From: Viridibacterium sp047600765
GTDB lineage: Bacteria; Pseudomonadota; Gammaproteobacteria; Burkholderiales; Rhodocyclaceae
NCBI GenBank assembly: GCA_047600765.1
Contig: JASGKF010000001.1
Coordinates: forward strand, 558,001-622,000
Reading direction: 5' to 3'
DNA: 64,000 nt
The translations under genes were made by a program, and so were the position numbers. The notes under the pieces were generated by a model. The model made no database searches, was not told the DNA's origin, and saw only the letters and a program-made list of their open reading frames with translations. Of the stretch, positions 25,870-34,147 are shown piece after piece (within the stretch, counting starts at the first letter, position 1; each line of letters opens with the position of its first letter).

Positions 25870-26925
25870 TCAGTTTGTCCCCAGCTCGCCTGCAACATCC
25901 GTCACGAGGTAGTGCTGCAGCGGCGCACCCTGCAGGCCCATCGCCAGCGCCAGCAACAGCTTGGCCTGTGCGGCTTCCAGTCCCAGCTCGCCACCTTCCA
26001 TCGCCCCTGCCGCCTGCAGTGCGGTAGCGCTCTGATACGGCGAATGGCGCACCTCGCCATGGGGCGCCTGGGTGATCGCCAGCAGGCTCACGCCGGCAGC
26101 CTGCAAGCCTTGCAGCGCCGCCACGAAGGCCGGCTGCTCGGGCGCATTGCCAGCGCCAAAGCAGGCCAGCACACAGCCTTTGCGACTTTGCGGCAGTTGC
26201 GCCACGGCATGCAGCAGCTCGGCCGGCATGCCCGGGTGCAGGGTCAGCAGGGCGACGCGGACGTCTGACGCTGCGGCCGCAAGCTGCACGAGGCGCTCGC
26301 CCTGCTTGATGGCGTCGAATGCTGCGGACGGCGCAGGCAGCCGCACACCGGCCTGCCAGGCTATGGCGTCTGCACGGACTTCCCCCAGCTGCGGCCCGCG
26401 CGGGCTGTAGAAGGCATCGTCCTGCTGCGCGCTGCGCTTGCTGCAGCGGTTGCCACGCAGGATGCGGCCGGCAAAGCAGACCGCCACCTCGTGCAACTGA
26501 GCCGACCGCGCCACGCGGATAGCGTCGGCGATGTTGCGTGCCGCGTCGCTGTCGTCCGCCACCAGCGGCCGTTGCGAGCCGGTCAGCACCACAGGCTTGT
26601 CCTGCCCAGCGAGCAGGAAGGACAGCGCGGCGGCCGTCCAGGCCAGCGTGTCGGTACCGTGCAGCACGACAAAGGCGTCGCAATCATCCCAGTGCCGCAG
26701 CAGGCGCCCGGCGATGGCCAGCCAGTCGGCAGGCTGCATGCTGGCACTATCGAGCGGCGCATCGAGGGCTTCGAAGCGGTCTTCAGGCCCCAGCAGGCCA
26801 CGCCCGGCAAGCAATGCCGCAAAGTCGCCCCCCGCCATCGGTGCCAGTGGCGAACCGGCGCAGCCGACCGTGCCCCCGGCGTAGAGCACCAGCAAACGGC
26901 TCAAGACGGGCTCTCCAGCACGCAT
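25870..26925 (-). CDS. ansA: Type I asparaginase (L-asparagine amidohydrolase)
   Basis: This 351-residue protein of the asparaginase/glutaminase family hydrolyses L-asparagine to aspartate and ammonia. The two catalytic-threonine motifs are clear: LVLYAGGTVG (about residues 12-21) and VVLHGTDTLAWTA (about 87-99), followed by VVLTGSQRPL and the domain-swap region VALLTLHPGMP. No signal peptide is evident, which favours a cytoplasmic type I enzyme over the periplasmic type II. It is divergent from flgM. Confidence 0.88.
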   Translation of the reverse strand: MRAGEPVLSRLLVLYAGGTVGCAGSPLAPMAGGDFAALLAGRGLLGPEDRFEALDAPLDSASMQPADWLAIAGRLLRHWDDCDAFVVLHGTDTLAWTAAALSFLLAGQDKPVVLTGSQRPLVADDSDAARNIADAIRVARSAQLHEVAVCFAGRILRGNRCSKRSAQQDDAFYSPRGPQLGEVRADAIAWQAGVRLPAPSAAFDAIKQGERLVQLAAAASDVRVALLTLHPGMPAELLHAVAQLPQSRKGCVLACFGAGNAPEQPAFVAALQGLQAAGVSLLAITQAPHGEVRHSPYQSATALQAAGAMEGGELGLEAAQAKLLLALAMGLQGAPLQHYLVTDVAGELGTN

Positions 26926-27070
26926 TTCAGGTCACAAATCACGCCACTCGTCCTTTTGACTGAAGGAAGTATTCAAGCATTCTGCCTTCCGGCCGCTAAG
27001 AGAGGCATGGGCAAGCGGCAGAAATTTCCTCTTCTGGAACCGACTGCTACTCGCCCCGGCAAAAAAGGCC

Positions 27071-27097
27071 TAAAGTTCCGTCCGGAGCTGTCGTTAT
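27071..27097 (+). promoter_or_regulatory. Putative sigma-28 (FliA) promoter of flgMN
   Basis: TAAAGTTC, an 11-nt spacer and GTCGTTAT match the flagellar class 3 consensus TAAAGTTT-N11-GCCGATAA: 7 of 8 bases in the first element, 5 of 8 in the second, with exact spacing. It sits about 97 nt before the flgM ATG. FlgM is the anti-sigma-28 factor, so such a promoter would close a feedback loop. Confidence 0.6.
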
Positions 27098-27193
27098 GGC
27101 CGGTGTGCAGCGTGCGTCAGGTTTTTTCCTACAAGAAAATTCCGGTCAACGCAGGATTGAACACCAACCGCTTAAGAAAGTTTGAGGAACGCC

Positions 27194-27493
27194 ATGAAAA
27201 TCGATAATTCAATCAAGTCGTCCGGCCAGGTGTCGGGCGAAAACCGAACGCGAGAGGCACGTGCTGCTGGCACCGCCCCCGCGCAATCGGGCACCCAGGT
27301 GGCCCTGTCGGCCGGCCTGCAAAAGTACGAAGCCGTACTGGCGCAGTCGCCCGTCGTCGATTCCGCCAAGGTCGAGGAGATCAAGTCCGCCATCTCCAAT
27401 GGCAGCTTCAGCGTCAATCCCGAGAAGGTCGCCGACGGCCTGATCGAGAGCGTACGCAGCATGCTGTCCGCACAGCCTGGCGCAGCCGCCTGA
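27194..27493 (+). CDS. flgM: Negative regulator of flagellin synthesis, anti-sigma-28 factor FlgM
   Basis: This 99-residue protein begins MKIDNSIKSS, the typical FlgM start, preceded by GAGGAA; a TTG 12 nt earlier is less likely. The N-terminal half is low-complexity and disordered. The C-terminal half (VDSAKVEEIKSAISNGSFSV, then NPEKVADGLIESV) is the conserved sigma-28-binding helix region. FlgM holds FliA inactive until it is exported through the completed hook-basal body. It forms an operon with flgN, 10 nt downstream. Confidence 0.93.
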   Translation: MKIDNSIKSSGQVSGENRTREARAAGTAPAQSGTQVALSAGLQKYEAVLAQSPVVDSAKVEEIKSAISNGSFSVNPEKVADGLIESVRSMLSAQPGAAA

Positions 27494-27503
27494 AGAAGAC
27501 TGC

Positions 27504-27983
27504 ATGAGCATTGCAGGGGATTCCGGCGCGCCTCGCCAGCGCCTGATCGCCTTGCTGGGCGCGGAACGCGACCTCGCAAAGACGTTCATCAGCGTGCTGT
27601 TCGAAGAGCGCGAAGCCTTGTCGAAAACCGACATGGAGCCACTGTTCGCTCTCTCCGAGCGCAAGGGCCAGCTCGTCCGCCAGCTCGAACAACTGGCGAC
27701 TGCCCGTGCCGCACTGCTGGCACAGGCCGGCCTGCCCAACGAACGCGAAAGCGTGCAGAAGCTGCTGGGGCCCAAGGCTGACCCCGTGTGGCAGGACTAT
27801 CTCGCCGTGGCGACCGAGGCCCGCAACACCAACCTCGAGAACGGCCGCATCATTACCGAACGCCTCAAGCACAACCATCAGGCACTCGCCGTGCTGATGG
27901 CCCATGCCGACCAGCCTGCCATCTACGGCAAGGATGGCGTCTCGCGCGTCAAACCGGGTTCGCGCATCTTCGGCAGCGCCTGA
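27504..27983 (+). CDS. flgN: Flagellar export chaperone FlgN
   Basis: This 159-residue, mostly helical protein follows flgM. It has FlgN features: an N-terminal RLIALLGAERDLAKTFISVL helix, a Lys/Glu-rich middle (LFALSERKGQLVRQLEQL) and the C-terminal NTNLENGRIITERLKHNHQAL segment, where FlgN binds hook-filament junction proteins FlgK and FlgL. The last residues (VSRVKPGSRIFGSA) are typical of betaproteobacterial FlgN. The rest of the flagellar cluster is not in the window. Confidence 0.9.
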   Translation: MSIAGDSGAPRQRLIALLGAERDLAKTFISVLFEEREALSKTDMEPLFALSERKGQLVRQLEQLATARAALLAQAGLPNERESVQKLLGPKADPVWQDYLAVATEARNTNLENGRIITERLKHNHQALAVLMAHADQPAIYGKDGVSRVKPGSRIFGSA

Positions 27984-28011
27984 GCGGCGCCACCTTCGCG
28001 ATCCCGCAGGA

Positions 28012-28425
28012 TCACACCGCCGAGGCGGCTGCGTCCTTCATCGCCCCCGACAACACCGTATAAGCGCCGACCCAGGCGGTCTTCACGTCGTCCGTGAAAG
28101 CTTCGCCGAGCCCCGCCCCCAGCGTCCAGATCAGGGCCGTGCCAACCGTGCCGTAGTGGTGGTCTTCAACGCCATAGGCGACGTGACGGCGCCCGAGATC
28201 CTGCACAGCAGGCACGATGTCACCGAGTGAATCCAGCTTGGCCACCACGGTGCTGATCATCGCCATGAGCTTGCGGCCCTGCTCGGTCATGTCACCCGTG
28301 AAGAGGTGCTTGAGCGACGGATCCAGTTCGAACAGCTTGTTGTAGAACAGGCCGGCGGCCGTATCCGCGATGGGTACGACCTTTTGCCAGGATTGCTGGA
28401 TCAGGGTGACTTGCTGGGGTGTCAT
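28012..28425 (-). CDS. Single-domain bacterial haemoglobin (Vgb-like globin)
   Basis: This 137-residue globin starts MTPQQVTLIQQSWQKV, the usual A-helix beginning. The three-on-three fold is indicated by FYNKLFELDPSLKHLF (B-C-D region with the conserved Phe) and the proximal His in LGRRHVAYGVEDHHY, followed by LIWTLGAGLGEAFTDDVKTAW. No reductase domain is fused, so it resembles Vitreoscilla haemoglobin rather than flavohaemoglobin. It may bind oxygen or nitric oxide. A longer upstream frame to 28485 lacks homology. Confidence 0.88.
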   Translation of the reverse strand: MTPQQVTLIQQSWQKVVPIADTAAGLFYNKLFELDPSLKHLFTGDMTEQGRKLMAMISTVVAKLDSLGDIVPAVQDLGRRHVAYGVEDHHYGTVGTALIWTLGAGLGEAFTDDVKTAWVGAYTVLSGAMKDAAASAV

Positions 28426-28550
28426 GGCTATCTCCACGTCGGTTGGATTGATGCGGGCTGGCTGCAGCTGCGCCAAAGCCCGCATCTTGACCGCGTCGCA
28501 TGACAGCCTGCTGCGTTCCTGCCCGTTTTACCGGGCCGGATTCCGCCGCA

Positions 28551-29312
28551 TCAAGCCTTCGCCGACGGAACCGCCGCGCGCTGCCGGCGCGCTTCGAACA
28601 GGCAGACGCCGGATGCCACCGAGACGTTGAGGCTCTCGACCGTGCCGAGCATGGGGATCTTCGCGAGCTCGTCGCAGGTCTCGCGCGTCAGGCGACGCAA
28701 GCCGTCCCCTTCCGCACCGAGCACCCATGCCACCGGGCCCGTCTGATCGATCTCGTACAACGACTTCGTTGCCTCACCCGCCGCACCCACGCACCAGATG
28801 CCTGCTTCCTGCATCTCTCGCAAGCTCCGCGCCAGATTGGTCACGGTGATGTAGGGCACGGTATCCGCTGCGCCGCTGGCCACCTTGATGGCCGTGGCAT
28901 TCAGCCCCACGGCGCGGTCCTTGGGCGCAATGACGGCGTGAGCGCCAGCCGCATCAGCCACGCGCAGGCAGGCACCGAGGTTGTGCGGATCCTGCACACC
29001 GTCGAGCACCAGCAGCAGGGCCTTCTCGGTCAGCGTGTCGAGCACATCGTCGAGCTTGATGTCGCGCTGCTTGCCATCGACACGCGCCACTACGCCCTGG
29101 TGACGGTGCGTGCCGGCCATGCCGTCGAGACGGCTACCTTCTGTGGCGATGATGCGCACGCCCGCCGTTTCGGCACGCTCCAGCAGGTCGCGCATGCGTG
29201 CGTCCTGCCGGCCCATGGCGATGAAGAGTTCGAGGATGCTGTCGGGCGCCGTGCGCAGACGCGAGGCAATGGCGTGAAAGCCATGCAGATAACGAGCGCC
29301 TTGATCAGCCAC
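28551..29312 (-). CDS. rlmB: 23S rRNA (guanosine2251-2'-O)-methyltransferase RlmB
   Basis: This 253-residue SPOUT methyltransferase of the TrmH family modifies G2251 in the ribosomal P-site loop. Motifs present are LVLDGVQDPHNLGACLRVADAAG (Asn and Arg of motif 1, here abbreviated from about residues 113-135), WVLGAEGDGLRR (motif 2) and IPMLGTVESLNVSVASG (motif 3, the knot). The GTG start at 29312 has a strong GGGAGG ribosome-binding site. It overlaps the rnr end by 8 nt, and rnr-rlmB is a conserved operon. Confidence 0.94.
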   Translation of the reverse strand: MADQGARYLHGFHAIASRLRTAPDSILELFIAMGRQDARMRDLLERAETAGVRIIATEGSRLDGMAGTHRHQGVVARVDGKQRDIKLDDVLDTLTEKALLLVLDGVQDPHNLGACLRVADAAGAHAVIAPKDRAVGLNATAIKVASGAADTVPYITVTNLARSLREMQEAGIWCVGAAGEATKSLYEIDQTGPVAWVLGAEGDGLRRLTRETCDELAKIPMLGTVESLNVSVASGVCLFEARRQRAAVPSAKA

Positions 29313-32300
29313 GGCGACCTCCCTTGCGTGCGGAGGACTTGCCACCCGACTTTGCCGGCGCCTTGCCCAAGCCCGACTTGTAGCTGGACTTGGCATTGGC
29401 GTTAGCACGCGGACCACCCGCAGGCTTGTGGCCAGCGGAACTGCCGCGGCTGCCTCCCCTGCCTTGCGCCGGGGAACGCTCCGGCGGTGGCAGATCATGC
29501 AAGGGTGGCGGGCCCTTGCGATCCGGCAGTCCTGCCAGCGCGCGCCAGCTGACCACTTCGTCGTCATCGTGCTGCACAGACTCGGCTGGCGCTTTGGGCG
29601 TTAGCAAAGCGGCTTTCTGCTTGCTGCGTTTGCCAGCCGGTGCGGCAGCAGGCGTGGCAACCGGTTTGCGGGCTTCTGCAGCCACGGCAGCGGGCTTGGC
29701 CTTGGGCGCCGGCTTGGTGCCGGCCTTGGGTTTGCTCACAGCGGGCGCTGGCGCCTCCTTGCCGCGCGAACGCGGTGCCGGCGCGGCAGGCGCTTCGGCA
29801 ACGGGTGCTGCGCGTTTGGCAGCGTCCTTGGCGGTCTTGCCGGTACGCGTCGTCGCACGCTCGACGCCTTCGACGAGCTTGAAGTCGATCTTGCGCGATT
29901 CAAGGTCGACACGCACCAGCTGCACCGTCACGCGATCCGAGAGACGGAAGCGCTGGCCCGTGGCCTCACCGACCAGTTCGTGGCGTGCCTCGTCGAAGTG
30001 GAAGTAATCCTTGCCGAGGTCCGAGATGTGCACGAGGCCTTCGACGAACAGCTCGTCGAGGGTCACGAAGATGCCGAAACCGACGACAGCGGTGATGTTG
30101 CCGCTGTAGGTTTCGCCGACACGGTCTTGCATGTAGAAGCACTTCAGCCAGGTCTCGACATCGCGGCTGGCCTCGTCGGCGCGGCGCTCGGTGGCCGAGC
30201 AATGCACGCCGATGTCTTCCCAGATGCCGCCCTTCTTCACCTTCTCTTCGACAGGCTTGGGCGCTGGCGCCGGGCGCTTGCCCTGCTTGCCGTCGTCACG
30301 GCCGCCACGGTTGCGCTTGCGACGCGTGTCCATCAGCAACTCGACCGGGCCCTTGTCCGGGTTGTAGGGCTTCTTCGACAGCACGGCCTTGATCGCACGG
30401 TGCACCAGCAGGTCGGGGTAGCGGCGGATCGGCGAGGTGAAGTGGGTGTAGGCCTCGTAGGCCAGGCCGAAGTGGCCGACGTTGTCGGGGCTGTACACCG
30501 CCTGCTGCAGCGAACGCAGCATCACGGTCTGGATCAGCTGGGCGTCGGGGCGCTCCTTGAGCTTCTCGACCACGCGCGCGAAGTCACCCGCCTTGGGCGA
30601 GTCGCCACCGCCCAGCGAGAAACCGAACTCGGCGAGGAACTCGCGCAGGCGCTCCAACTTCTCGGCCGTGGGGCCTTCGTGGATGCGATACAGCGCGGGG
30701 TGCTCGTTGCCGATGAGGAATTCCGACGCGCACACGTTGGCGGCCAGCATGCATTCCTCGATGACACGGTGCGCATCGTTGCGCTTCTCGGGCACGATGC
30801 GCTCGATCTTGCCCTGCTCGTCGAACACCATCTTCGTTTCGACGGTTTCGAAGTCGATGGCGCCACGCTTGCCGCGTGCCTGCAACAGCACGCGGAACAG
30901 CTCGTCGAGGTTCTCGAGATGCGGCAGCAGCTCGGCCAGCTCGCTGCGGATGCCCGGCTCCTTGTCGTACAGCGCGGCAGCGACCTTGTTGTAGGTCAGC
31001 CGCGCGTGCGAGTACATCACCGCCGGATAGAAGCGGAACTGCTTGATCGCCCCCTGCGCGTTGATCGACATGTCGCACACCATGCACAGGCGTTCGACCT
31101 TCGGGTTCAGCGAGCACAGGCCGTTGGAGAGCTTCTCCGGCAGCATGGGAATCACGCGGCGCGGGAAGTACACCGAGGTGCCACGCGCCAGCGCATCGGC
31201 GTCCAGCGCCGAGCCCGGCGTCACGTAGTGGCTGACGTCGGCAATCGCGACGATCAGGCGATAGCCTTTGCCCTGCTTCTCGCAATACACGGCATCGTCG
31301 AAGTCGCGTGCGGTCTCTCCGTCGATGGTCACCAGCGGCAGGTTGCGGATGTCTTCACGCAGCCCCTTGGCGGCGTTCCAGGTCCAGTCCTTCTTGCGCA
31401 CCTCGTCCGGCAGCTTTTTCGCTTCCGCTTCCGTGGCGGCTGAGAACTCGAAGGGCAGATCGTGCTTGCGCAGCGCGATCTCGATTTCCATGCCGGGGTC
31501 GGCGTAGTTGCCCAGCGTCTGGACGATGCGGCCGATGGGCTGGCTGTACGGGCCAGGCTGCTGGGTGATCTCGACGGTGACGATCTGGCCGTCACGCGGC
31601 TTGGTCTTCGCGGCTTCGGGCGTCAAAAGGATGCGGTGCGCGATGCGGCGGTTCTCAGGCTGCACCAGGGCCACGCCCTGCTCCACCAGCACGCGGCCGA
31701 TGAGCTCTTTCGTGCCGCGTTCCAGCACCTCGACGATCTTGGCTTCACGACGACCACGCTGATCGGTGCCCATAACGCTGACCAGCACCTTGTCGCCATG
31801 CATGACCTCGCGCATCGCACGCGGGCCGAGGAACAGGTCGTCCGAGCCATCGTCGGGCACGAGGAAACCGAAGCCGTCCGGATGCCCTTCGACCTTGCCG
31901 CGGATGAGATCGGCCTTGTCCGGCACGATGTAGTCGCCTGCGCGATTGCGCAGTAACTGCCCGGCGCGCTCCATCGCGAAGATGCGGCGCGAGAAGTTGT
32001 CGACCTCGTACTCGCGGATATCCAGCGCCTTGATCAGGTCTTCGCCCGACATGGGGCGCCCGGCCTCGGCCAGGATCTGCAAGACGTACTCTCGCGACGG
32101 CAGCGGGTCCTCGTACTTCTCGCGTTCGCGTTCGAGGAAGGGATCGAGGCTGCGCACCTGCGACAGCTTCGGTTTGCGTTTCGCGGGCGCCTTGGGTGCT
32201 GCTGCCTTGGGTACCACAGGCGGCTTGGCCGCAGTCGGGGTGGCCTTGGCCGCCGGGGCCTTCACAGGAGCCTTGGCGGCCTTTGCAGGCTTGCCCGCTG

Positions 32301-32517
32301 CCTTGACCGGGGTTTCCGCGCTCGCAGCCTTTACGGGGGCTTTGGCGGGCTTCCTTACCGGCGTCTTCGTTGTGGCTGCCTTCGCGGGCGCTTTGGCGCT
32401 CACATTGGCAGGTGCTTTCACAGGCGCCTTGCCAGCCGCATCGACAGACTTTGCTTTACGCGGGGCCGGCTTCGCCGCCACCGCTTTTTTCGTAGTTTTC
32501 TTTTTATCTTGACTCAT
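29305..32517 (-). CDS. rnr: Ribonuclease R with long lysine/alanine/proline-rich tails
   Basis: This is a 3'-5' exoribonuclease that degrades structured RNA. The conserved body runs from about residue 115 (SLDPFLEREREKYEDPLPSR) through cold-shock domains (GFGFLVPDDGSDDLFL), the RNB catalytic domain (DGETARDFDDAVYCE with its aspartates, and YTHFTSPIRRYPDLLVHR) to an S1 domain (GETYSGNITAVVGFGIFV). At 1070 residues it is longer than E. coli RNase R (813): about 115 N-terminal and 185 C-terminal residues are repetitive Lys/Ala/Pro-rich sequence. The ATG at 32517 overlaps the tRNA-Leu promoter region on the other strand. Confidence 0.95.
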   Translation of the reverse strand: MSQDKKKTTKKAVAAKPAPRKAKSVDAAGKAPVKAPANVSAKAPAKAATTKTPVRKPAKAPVKAASAETPVKAAGKPAKAAKAPVKAPAAKATPTAAKPPVVPKAAAPKAPAKRKPKLSQVRSLDPFLEREREKYEDPLPSREYVLQILAEAGRPMSGEDLIKALDIREYEVDNFSRRIFAMERAGQLLRNRAGDYIVPDKADLIRGKVEGHPDGFGFLVPDDGSDDLFLGPRAMREVMHGDKVLVSVMGTDQRGRREAKIVEVLERGTKELIGRVLVEQGVALVQPENRRIAHRILLTPEAAKTKPRDGQIVTVEITQQPGPYSQPIGRIVQTLGNYADPGMEIEIALRKHDLPFEFSAATEAEAKKLPDEVRKKDWTWNAAKGLREDIRNLPLVTIDGETARDFDDAVYCEKQGKGYRLIVAIADVSHYVTPGSALDADALARGTSVYFPRRVIPMLPEKLSNGLCSLNPKVERLCMVCDMSINAQGAIKQFRFYPAVMYSHARLTYNKVAAALYDKEPGIRSELAELLPHLENLDELFRVLLQARGKRGAIDFETVETKMVFDEQGKIERIVPEKRNDAHRVIEECMLAANVCASEFLIGNEHPALYRIHEGPTAEKLERLREFLAEFGFSLGGGDSPKAGDFARVVEKLKERPDAQLIQTVMLRSLQQAVYSPDNVGHFGLAYEAYTHFTSPIRRYPDLLVHRAIKAVLSKKPYNPDKGPVELLMDTRRKRNRGGRDDGKQGKRPAPAPKPVEEKVKKGGIWEDIGVHCSATERRADEASRDVETWLKCFYMQDRVGETYSGNITAVVGFGIFVTLDELFVEGLVHISDLGKDYFHFDEARHELVGEATGQRFRLSDRVTVQLVRVDLESRKIDFKLVEGVERATTRTGKTAKDAAKRAAPVAEAPAAPAPRSRGKEAPAPAVSKPKAGTKPAPKAKPAAVAAEARKPVATPAAAPAGKRSKQKAALLTPKAPAESVQHDDDEVVSWRALAGLPDRKGPPPLHDLPPPERSPAQGRGGSRGSSAGHKPAGGPRANANAKSSYKSGLGKAPAKSGGKSSARKGGRRG

Positions 32518-32536
32518 TCAAAAAGTGCTTTATAAT
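32509..32536 (+). promoter_or_regulatory. Sigma-70 promoter of tRNA-Leu
   Basis: A -35 TTGACT and a perfect -10 TATAAT, 16 nt apart, end 11 nt before the tRNA. The -35 box overlaps the rnr start codon on the opposite strand, so the two transcripts diverge from overlapping DNA. Confidence 0.8.
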
Positions 32537-32547
32537 GCGCGCCTCTT

Positions 32548-32632
32548 GCCCAGGTGGCGAAATTGGTAAACGCGCTAGTTTCAGGTACTAGTGCCGCAAG
32601 GTGTGGAGGTTCGAGTCCTCTCCTGGGCACCA
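32548..32632 (+). tRNA. tRNA-Leu (anticodon CAG)
   Basis: This is an 85-nt class II tRNA with encoded CCA. The acceptor arms GCCCAGG and CCTGGGC pair perfectly. The anticodon stem CTAGT/ACTAG encloses loop TTCAGGT, giving anticodon CAG. The T-arm GGAGG-TTCGAGT-CCTCT and a variable arm of the leucine type are visible. A strong promoter precedes it and a terminator follows 13 nt later. Confidence 0.97.
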
Positions 32633-32645
32633 AATTCGGGATGAA

Positions 32646-32673
32646 GGCCGGTTCGAAAGAACCGGCCTTTTTC
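32646..32673 (+). terminator. Rho-independent terminator of tRNA-Leu
   Basis: A 9-bp perfect stem GGCCGGTTC/GAACCGGCC with a GAAA tetraloop is followed by TTTTTC. It starts 13 nt after the tRNA CCA end. Confidence 0.92.
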
Positions 32674-32783
32674 TTTTCCGAAATTCATTTGTTCAGCCGG
32701 CCCGACAACAACCGGCTTGATTGCACCACAGCCGCATATTGCCAGCACGACACCGTGGTGCACAACGCCGCTTGCGCGACGCA

Positions 32784-32811
32784 AGTTAAAAGGCCGGCTT
32801 GCGCCGGCCTT
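32784..32811 (-). terminator. Rho-independent terminator after purA
   Basis: On the minus strand, AAGGCCGGC and GCCGGCCTT pair around a 4-nt loop and are followed by a TTTTAA run. It lies about 10 nt past the purA stop and ends the hfq-to-purA operon. Confidence 0.85.
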
Positions 32812-32821
32812 GATGACTACC

Positions 32822-34142
32822 TCAGGCTGCAAAAGGATGCTGCTTGAGAATGGTTTCATCGCGCTCCGGACCGGTCAACACGATGGCGATGGGCACTTCA
32901 CAGAGCTGCTCCAGACGGTCCAGATAGGCCCGTGCATTGGCCGGCAGATCTTCCCAGCGCTTCACGCCAAACGTGGTCTCGCTCCAGCCCGGCATGCTCT
33001 CGTAGATCGGCTCGCAGGCCGCCACTTCGTCCGCTCCGATGGGCAGCAAGTCCAGCAGCTTGCCGTCGAGCTTGTAGCCCGTGCAGATCTTGAGCTCTTC
33101 CAGCCCGTCGAGCACGTCCAGCTTAGTGATGCAGAGGCCCGTCAGACCGTTGATGCGGGCCGAGCGACGCAGCGCAGCGGCATCGAACCAGCCACAACGG
33201 CGCTTGCGGCCCGTCACGGTGCCGAACTCACGACCGACCGTAGAACATCTGGTAACCCGGACAAGCCGGCGTTTCGATGTCGAGTTCGCTCGGGAACGGG
33301 CCGCCACCGACACGCGTGCAGTAGGCTTTGGTGATGCCCAGCACGTAATGCAGCATGCCCGGGCCGACGCCCGAACCCGCCGCAGCCTGACCCGACACAC
33401 AGTTCGACGACGTCACGAACGGGTAGGTGCCGTGGTCGATGTCGAGCAGCGTGCCCTGCGCGCCTTCGAAAAGCAGGTTCTTGCCGGCCTTGTGATCGGC
33501 GTGGATCAGGTCGGACACGTCAGCCACCAGCGGGCGGATGGCTTCAGCGTCGGCCATGGCCTGCTTGAAGACCACGTCGAAATCGACCGGCTCGGCACCG
33601 AGGTACTTGGTCAGCACGAAGTTGTGATAGTCCAGCACTTCGCGCAGCTTGCTGGCGAAACGCTCGGGGTTGAACAGGTCATACACACGCAGGGCGCGGC
33701 GCGCGACCTTGTCGGCATAGGCAGGGCCGATGCCCTTGCCGGTGGTGCCGATCTTGTCGTCCGCGCTCTTCTTCGCTTCGCGCGCCTTGTCGAGCGCCGA
33801 GTGATACGACAGGATCAGCGGGCAGCCCGGGCTGACCTTGAGGCGCGAACGCACTTCGATGCCGTCCTTCTCGAGCACCGCGATCTCGGACAGCAGGTGA
33901 TGGATGTCCAGCACCACGCCGTTACCGATGTAGCACTGCACACCCTCACGCACGATGCCCGAAGGAATCAGGTTGAGCTTGTATTCCTTGTCGCCGATGA
34001 CCAGCGTGTGGCCCGCGTTGTGGCCGCCCTGGAAGCGCACCACGCCCTGTGCGTGATCCGTCAGCCAATCGACGATCTTGCCCTTGCCTTCATCGCCCCA
34101 TTGCGTACCGACGACGACGACGTTCTTTGACTTTGCAACCAT
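32822..34142 (-). CDS. purA: Adenylosuccinate synthetase, with apparent +1 frameshift
   Basis: PurA joins IMP and aspartate with GTP in the first step from IMP to AMP. The ATG at 34142 opens MVAKSKNVVVVGTQWGDEGK with the GDEGKGK P-loop, then GGHNAGHTLV, GTTGKGIGPAYADK and QGTLLDIDHGTYPFVTSSN. The frame breaks near 33244. Dropping one base gives GYQMSTVGREFGTVTGRKRR and continues to LTGPERDETIL, 439 residues in total. PurA is needed for purine prototrophy and the rest is intact, so a base-call error is likely. It is the last gene of the hfq operon, 5 nt after hisZ. Confidence 0.93.
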
Positions 34143-34147
34143 TGCCT

